Assembly (NCBI RefSeq): GCF_900104955.1
Contig: NZ_FNSI01000001.1
Span: 1,212,001-1,276,000 of the forward strand
Reading direction: 5' to 3'
Source of the DNA: Beijerinckia sp. 28-YEA-48
GTDB lineage: Bacteria > Pseudomonadota > Alphaproteobacteria > Rhizobiales > Beijerinckiaceae
Length of the DNA stretch: 64,000 nucleotides
The position numbers and the translations under genes were made by a program. Of this stretch, positions 60,140-64,000 are shown one piece after another (position 1 is the stretch's first letter; every line of letters starts with the position of its first letter). The notes below the pieces were generated by a model. That model was not told the origin of the DNA, searched no databases, and saw only the letters and a program-made list of their open reading frames with translations.

Positions 60140-61603
60140 ATGAACGTTCAAGAAAATTTCGATCCTCGCCCGGACGAAAGGCTCGGCCTCAGGGAAAAAC
60201 GGGCGATCGTCATCGGCGTCATGGTCGTCATGCTGTTGGCGGCGATCGACCAGACCATCGTGACACCAGCCATGCCGACGATCGGCAGCGCGCTGGGCGA
60301 TACCGAATATCTGCCCTGGATCGTCACCGCCTATCTGGTGACGGCGACGGCATCGGCGCCGCTCTATGGCAAGATCTCCGATAGCTATGGCCGGCGCCCG
60401 GTGATCGCTGCGGCGGTGATCATCTTTCTCCTCGGTTCGGTGATCTCAGCGCTCGCGCCCACCATGCTGATCCTGATCGTCGGCCGCGCCGTGCAAGGCA
60501 TCGGCGGCGGCGGTCTGCTGGTCCTGGCGCAGACCGTCATTGGCGACACGGTGCCGCCGCGCGAGCGTGCCGCCTATGCCGGCTATATTTCGGCGACCTG
60601 GGCGATCGCCAGCCTGGCCGGGCCGCTGCTGGGGGGGTTCTTTGCCCAGCGCTGGCATTGGTCGCTGATCTTTTGGGTCAACATCCCCCTGGGCATCGCA
60701 GCTTTGTTCATTCTGGTCGGCCCGCTGAAGAAGCTGGTGGTGCCGTCGCATCGTCATCGTCTCGATTTTGTCGGTGGCCTGTTGACCCTGGCGGCGACGA
60801 CGACGTTGATGCTGGCGCTGACCTGGGGCGGCGGCACCTATCCATGGCTCTCAGCCCCCATTCTGTCGCTGCTTGGTGGGTCTGTCGTCTTATGGCTGCT
60901 GTTCGTGTTCTGGCTTGGCCGGGTGGAGGAGCCGCTGATCCCGCTTGAAGTGCTGCGCAACCGGATCGTCGCCGCCGCCACCCTGGCGTGTTTCTTCGGC
61001 ATGGGTGCGAGCCTGGCAGTGGCCGTCTACGTACCGATCTATCTGCAGGCTCATCTGGGACTGTCGGTGGCGGCATCCGGCGTGGCGTTGGTCGCTTATA
61101 TTATGGGAACGACCATCGGCAGTGCCGTGATCGGCAAGATGGTGGCGCATGTGCCGCGCTACAAATATCTGGCTGTGGGTGGTTATGCTCTGGCCGCTGT
61201 TTGCCTGACCATACTGGCTCTGCACTCCACCACCGCCTCGTTGTTTCTGACGGAAACCCTGCTTTTCCTTGCTGGCTTCGGCATGGGCTCGATGTTTCCC
61301 ATCGGCACGGTCACGGTTCAGAACGCGGTCGACTATCGCCATCTCGGGGTCGCCACGGCTGTCTTGAGCTTCATGCGCAGTTTGGGCAGCGCCATCGGCG
61401 TGGCAGCGGTGGGCGCTATCGCGCTGGCCAGCGGATTGCCGGGCTTGCGCGAAGGCGCCACCGGCAATGCCGCGCTCGAACTGGCGACCGCCAGCGCTTT
61501 CCGCGACATTTTCCTGGCAGGCGCGGTGATCTCAGCGCTCGCCGCCCTGTGTTTCCTCGCCCTGAAAGAAATACCGCTGCGGGCAACGGTGAAGGGCGAA
61601 TAA
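60140..61603 (+). CDS. DHA2-type (14-helix) MFS multidrug efflux transporter
   Basis: 487 residues from the ATG at 60140 ('MNVQENFDPRPDERLGLREK'); the open frame upstream is not protein-like. There are fourteen membrane helices. Motifs of the EmrB/QacA class: 'VVMLLAAIDQTIVTPAMPTI' with Asp in helix 1, 'KISDSYGRRPVIAA' (motif A), 'GRAVQGIGGGGLLVLAQTVI' (motif B) and 'GPLLGGFFAQRWHWSLIFWV' (motif C, antiporter). It exports drugs or metabolites by proton exchange. No membrane-fusion partner or linked regulator is seen. It converges on the SDR gene with a 9-bp gap. Confidence 0.93.
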   Translation: MNVQENFDPRPDERLGLREKRAIVIGVMVVMLLAAIDQTIVTPAMPTIGSALGDTEYLPWIVTAYLVTATASAPLYGKISDSYGRRPVIAAAVIIFLLGSVISALAPTMLILIVGRAVQGIGGGGLLVLAQTVIGDTVPPRERAAYAGYISATWAIASLAGPLLGGFFAQRWHWSLIFWVNIPLGIAALFILVGPLKKLVVPSHRHRLDFVGGLLTLAATTTLMLALTWGGGTYPWLSAPILSLLGGSVVLWLLFVFWLGRVEEPLIPLEVLRNRIVAAATLACFFGMGASLAVAVYVPIYLQAHLGLSVAASGVALVAYIMGTTIGSAVIGKMVAHVPRYKYLAVGGYALAAVCLTILALHSTTASLFLTETLLFLAGFGMGSMFPIGTVTVQNAVDYRHLGVATAVLSFMRSLGSAIGVAAVGAIALASGLPGLREGATGNAALELATASAFRDIFLAGAVISALAALCFLALKEIPLRATVKGE

Positions 61604-61612
61604 CCCGGTCGT

Positions 61613-62368
61613 CTATCCCGTGCCGACCGCAGCAATGCCCAGGCCGGAAACGCGGAAGCCGACTGTCTGCGCATGCGCCGGGTTGGTGATGATATCGATC
61701 ACGGCCTTGCCGACGATCGCTGGTGTTACCGGCGGGGTCATGCCTTTCTGTTGCTTGATGTCGTCTTCGGAAACGCCGAGATATTTTGAGAAATCCTTGA
61801 GCGCTTCGCGACCGACTTCCGTGTCTGGCGCCATCACCGGCAACAGGCAGTGAACATTAATGCCAAACTGGCGGGCTTCGCCCGCTACGCCCTGCGCGAA
61901 GGCGAATATGGCGGCCTTGGCCGCCGCGTAACTGGCATTGACAAAGACCGGCCGAAGCGCAGCGCCGCTTGAGCCGAGAATGACCGTGCTGCCCTTGTCG
62001 AGAGGGAGCAACAAAGCTTCGCGCATCCAGAGAAAGGCAGCCTTCACATCGGTTTCATACTGAACCGAAAAGGTCTCCCAGCTGTGGAGGCGGGTTGGAC
62101 GATTGAGGCCACGGGCGCCGGCATTGAGCACAACGATCGAGGGCCTTTCGCGCTCGATGGTCCGCCCCGCGAACACCGGGTCCGTCACATCGCCCTGCGC
62201 CGTCGCAAGATCGCCTTTCACCTCACGCTTGAGCGCGTCAAGCGATTCAGAGTTGCGCGCGATGGCGACGACCCGCGCCCCCTCGGCCGCCAGGGCCTCG
62301 ACGATACCGCGGCCGAAACCGCGCGTGCCGCCTGTGACGACGGCGGTCTTGCCTGTTAACGTACCCAT
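61613..62368 (-). CDS. Short-chain dehydrogenase/reductase
   Basis: 251 residues of the classical SDR type: cofactor motif 'VVTGGTRGFGRGIVEAL' (12-20), NAG at 82-84, catalytic Ser133/134, Tyr147 and Lys151 ('SYAAAKAAIFAFAQGVAGEA'), and a downstream 'INVHCLLPVMAPDTEVG' loop. Arg38 after the second strand favours NADP(H), though this is only a tendency. It oxidises or reduces a hydroxyl/carbonyl group of an unknown substrate. It is the last gene of a minus-strand unit after the cupin gene and the branched-chain-type ABC transporter, so the imported compound is probably its substrate. Confidence 0.9.
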   Translation of the reverse strand: MGTLTGKTAVVTGGTRGFGRGIVEALAAEGARVVAIARNSESLDALKREVKGDLATAQGDVTDPVFAGRTIERERPSIVVLNAGARGLNRPTRLHSWETFSVQYETDVKAAFLWMREALLLPLDKGSTVILGSSGAALRPVFVNASYAAAKAAIFAFAQGVAGEARQFGINVHCLLPVMAPDTEVGREALKDFSKYLGVSEDDIKQQKGMTPPVTPAIVGKAVIDIITNPAHAQTVGFRVSGLGIAAVGTG

Positions 62369-62417
62369 CGGGCCTCCTCTGCCAGCGCGTCGGCGGAAGG
62401 TTCCGTGGCGCCAGCTC

Positions 62418-62753
62418 TCAGGAAGAGTACTCCGGCCGGGTCGGCGTGAATACGTCGAGATTCATCACCGGCTCCTCGCCGATCACTTCGCCCCAATGTT
62501 CGACGTTCGGCGGCACGACGAGCACGCTGCCGGGCCCGAGGATATGCTCCTCGCCACCGACGACGAACTTGATTTTGCCGCTGATGATATAGGCGATCTG
62601 CTCGTGCGGGTGCGAATGCGGCCGGGGCTCGTGGCCAGGCATCAGCCGGTTGATGGCGATGGTGGCGCCGGTGCCGGAAAAGCCCTTGCGATCGACGCCT
62701 TCGCGCACGTGCGTCCAGTCGGTTTTGCTCCAATCGATCTTGCTGATGTTCAT
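62418..62753 (-). CDS. Single-domain cupin protein
   Basis: 111 residues forming one cupin barrel: motif 1 'HEPRPHSHPHEQIAYIISG' (His46, His48, Glu51) and motif 2 'GPGSVLVVPPNVEHWGEV' with His86. These supply the usual three-His/Glu metal site. The N-terminus 'MNISKIDWSKTDWTHVREGV' is typical of small catabolic cupins. It may bind or transform the ligand imported by the adjacent transporter. It is 32 bp after livH and 49 bp before the SDR gene, on the same strand. Confidence 0.9.
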   Translation of the reverse strand: MNISKIDWSKTDWTHVREGVDRKGFSGTGATIAINRLMPGHEPRPHSHPHEQIAYIISGKIKFVVGGEEHILGPGSVLVVPPNVEHWGEVIGEEPVMNLDVFTPTRPEYSS

Positions 62754-62785
62754 GGCAGGTCCTTTCCAGATGTTGATCGATTATA

Positions 62786-63664
62786 TCACTTGCTGGCGCC
62801 GACGATGCCGCCGGGGCGCAGGAACAGGAAGATGAGCAGCATCGACAGGGCCGCGACATTCTTAAGCCCAGAGCCGAAGCCGGCGATCGCCGCCGCTTGC
62901 ACCACGCCCAGCAGCAGGCCGCCGAGGAAGGCACCGGACGGTTTGCCGAAACCGCCCACGATGGCGGCGATGAAGCCGGAAATGGCGAAGGGCACGCCGA
63001 CATTGAAGGCGGTGTATTGGGTCGGCGTGATTAGCACGCCGGCGAGCGCGCCCAGCGCGGCGCTGAGCGCGAATGACAACGCCAGCATGCGCTTGACCGG
63101 AATGCCCTGTAATGCCGCCGCCTCGCGATCGATGGCGCAGGCGCGCATGGCCTTACCGGTCTTGGTCTTTTGAAAGAAGACGGCGAGGCCGGCGACGATG
63201 AGGCAGGAGGTGGCGAGGATCCAGATCAGTTGCAGGCTCACCGCGACGCCGCCGAATTTCAGCGGCGGCAGATCGGTGAAGACGGGCAGGGTGCGCGGCT
63301 GATCGCCGACCGCGAGCAGGGTTGCCCGTTCGACCACGATCTGCGCCGCTAATGTGGCCAGTATCATCACGAACATGGTGGCGTTGCGGTCCCACAACGG
63401 GCGCACCACCAGCCGTTCCAGCATCGTGCCGGAGGCCGCGACCAGGAGAATGGCGATGATGGCGGCGATGGGCAGTGGCAGACCAAACCGGCTCAGCACC
63501 ACTTGCGTGAGCATGCCGCCCAGCATGACGAAAGCGCCTTGAGCGAAATTGACGATGCCGCTGGCGTTGTAGATGACGCAGAAGCCGATACCGATCAGGC
63601 CGTAGATGCAGCCGGTGCCGAGGCCGCTGACCAGAACTTGCGCGAAATAGGTATAATCAGACAT
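62786..63664 (-). CDS. Branched-chain amino acid-type ABC transporter permease (LivH family)
   Basis: 292 residues from the ATG at 63664 ('MSDYTYFAQVLVSGLGTGCI'). There are eight or so membrane helices with LivH signatures: 'YGLIGIGFCVIYNASGIVNF', 'AQGAFVMLGG', 'KTGKAMRACAIDREAAALQG' (the EAA-like cytoplasmic loop) and 'FVGGFGKPSG'-like text near the end ('AAIVGGFGKPSGAFLGGLLL'). It forms the channel of a HAAT-type importer with LivM and two ATPases. The start overlaps the end of the LivG-like gene by 8 bp. Such transporters also carry aromatic acids and amides, and the SDR/cupin neighbours favour a catabolic substrate. Confidence 0.93.
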   Translation of the reverse strand: MSDYTYFAQVLVSGLGTGCIYGLIGIGFCVIYNASGIVNFAQGAFVMLGGMLTQVVLSRFGLPLPIAAIIAILLVAASGTMLERLVVRPLWDRNATMFVMILATLAAQIVVERATLLAVGDQPRTLPVFTDLPPLKFGGVAVSLQLIWILATSCLIVAGLAVFFQKTKTGKAMRACAIDREAAALQGIPVKRMLALSFALSAALGALAGVLITPTQYTAFNVGVPFAISGFIAAIVGGFGKPSGAFLGGLLLGVVQAAAIAGFGSGLKNVAALSMLLIFLFLRPGGIVGASK

Positions 63665-64000
63665 CGGCGATCTCCACGCCGCCCAGATAGGCTTCGAGCA
63701 CGGCCGGATGTTTTCGCACCTCAGCTGGTGTGCCCTCGGCGATCTTGCGGCCGAAATCGAGCACGACCACCCGGTCGGCAACCGACATGACCAGCGACAT
63801 ATCGTGTTCGATCAAAAGGACGGTGACGCCGCTGGCGGCGATCTGCCGGATCATCGCGGCGAGATGTTTGGATTCGTTGGAGTCGAGGCCGGCGGCTGGC
63901 TCGTCCAGCAGGATGAGGCGTGGTTGGGCGGCGAGCGCCCGTATCAGTTCGAGCAGGCGTTGTTGGCCATAGGAGAGAATCTTGGCCGGCTGGTCGGCGA
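63657..64000 (-). CDS. LivG-like ABC transporter ATP-binding protein, 5' part outside window
   Basis: Only the last 114 or so residues are inside the window; the Walker A region lies beyond the right edge. The visible part contains the signature 'LSYGQQRLLELIRALAAQPR', Walker B 'LILLDEPAAGLDSNES' and the His-loop 'VTVLLIEHDMSLVMSVADRV', followed by 'FGRKIAEGTPAEVRKHPAVL' and 'EAYLGG'. The 'SYGQQR' signature and the 'EAYLG' end are typical of LivG/LivF ATPases. It overlaps livH by 8 bp and powers the same importer. Confidence 0.92.
   Translation of the reverse strand, partial: ADQPAKILSYGQQRLLELIRALAAQPRLILLDEPAAGLDSNESKHLAAMIRQIAASGVTVLLIEHDMSLVMSVADRVVVLDFGRKIAEGTPAEVRKHPAVLEAYLGGVEIADV

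Overview
The window is high-GC DNA (about 62% by eye) with third-position G/C-rich genes, short overlaps between co-directional genes, twin-arginine signal peptides, a Bug-type binding protein, a bifunctional PutA without an N-terminal ribbon-helix-helix, MHYT-GGDEF-EAL proteins and a Rhizobiales-style dispersed palindrome. Together these suggest an alphaproteobacterium of the Hyphomicrobiales (Bradyrhizobium/Beijerinckia/Bosea-like). I cannot name the genus. It looks chromosomal: I see no rRNA, tRNA, CRISPR array, transposase or integrase.

Layout. 1-8.8 kb is a catabolic/regulatory patch. It holds an AtaL-SnoaL protein, a TetR regulator with two identical operators, a group D flavin monooxygenase, AraC and LysR regulators, two exported alpha/beta hydrolases and an exported isochorismatase, and it ends in a 5'-truncated second copy of the flavin monooxygenase. 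8.8-12.2 kb is an accessory stretch with a small unknown protein, an orphan PD-(D/E)XK nuclease-like protein and a decayed copy of the start of the next gene. 12.2-18.3 kb is a tight operon: multicopper oxidase, FAD subunit, fused 2Fe-2S plus molybdopterin subunit, and a membrane-anchored ABM-domain protein. 18.4-21.6 kb holds a DUF1090 protein, a CPA1 antiporter, a 3-methyladenine DNA glycosylase and an NTF2-like protein. 22.0-27.3 kb is one 1750-residue autotransporter whose mature N-terminus is a ParB-like nuclease domain. 27.4-32.1 kb has two paralogous MHYT-GGDEF-EAL genes.

32.4-38.0 kb carries a beta-propeller-like protein, an HTH regulator, DUF899 and DUF2182 proteins and an FUSC-type membrane protein. 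38.2-41.1 kb is an operon of a periplasmic amino-acid-binding protein, a DAACS-type symporter and an Asp/Glu racemase. 41.2-45.6 kb has an ArsR-SRPBCC pair, a membrane methyltransferase, a small membrane protein divergent from a GbsR/MarR regulator, and a Bug protein with a cyclase-family hydrolase. 45.9-49.6 kb is PutA. 49.8-54.0 kb is a two-subunit ABC exporter operon ending in its probable TetR repressor. 54.2-59.9 kb holds a second ArsR-SRPBCC pair, DUF998, an MFS carrier, an esterase and small enzymes. 60.1-64.0 kb has a DHA2 efflux pump converging on a minus-strand operon (LivG, LivH, cupin, SDR) that runs off the right edge.

The most unusual points are the autotransporter with a ParB-fold passenger; the pairing of an ABC-style binding protein with a secondary symporter; the multicopper oxidase/fused molybdenum hydroxylase/ABM operon; two regulators whose operators cover the start codon of apparently leaderless mRNAs; and an accessory segment bounded by broken copies of neighbouring genes. 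Domain calls come from reading translated sequence; no database search was run.
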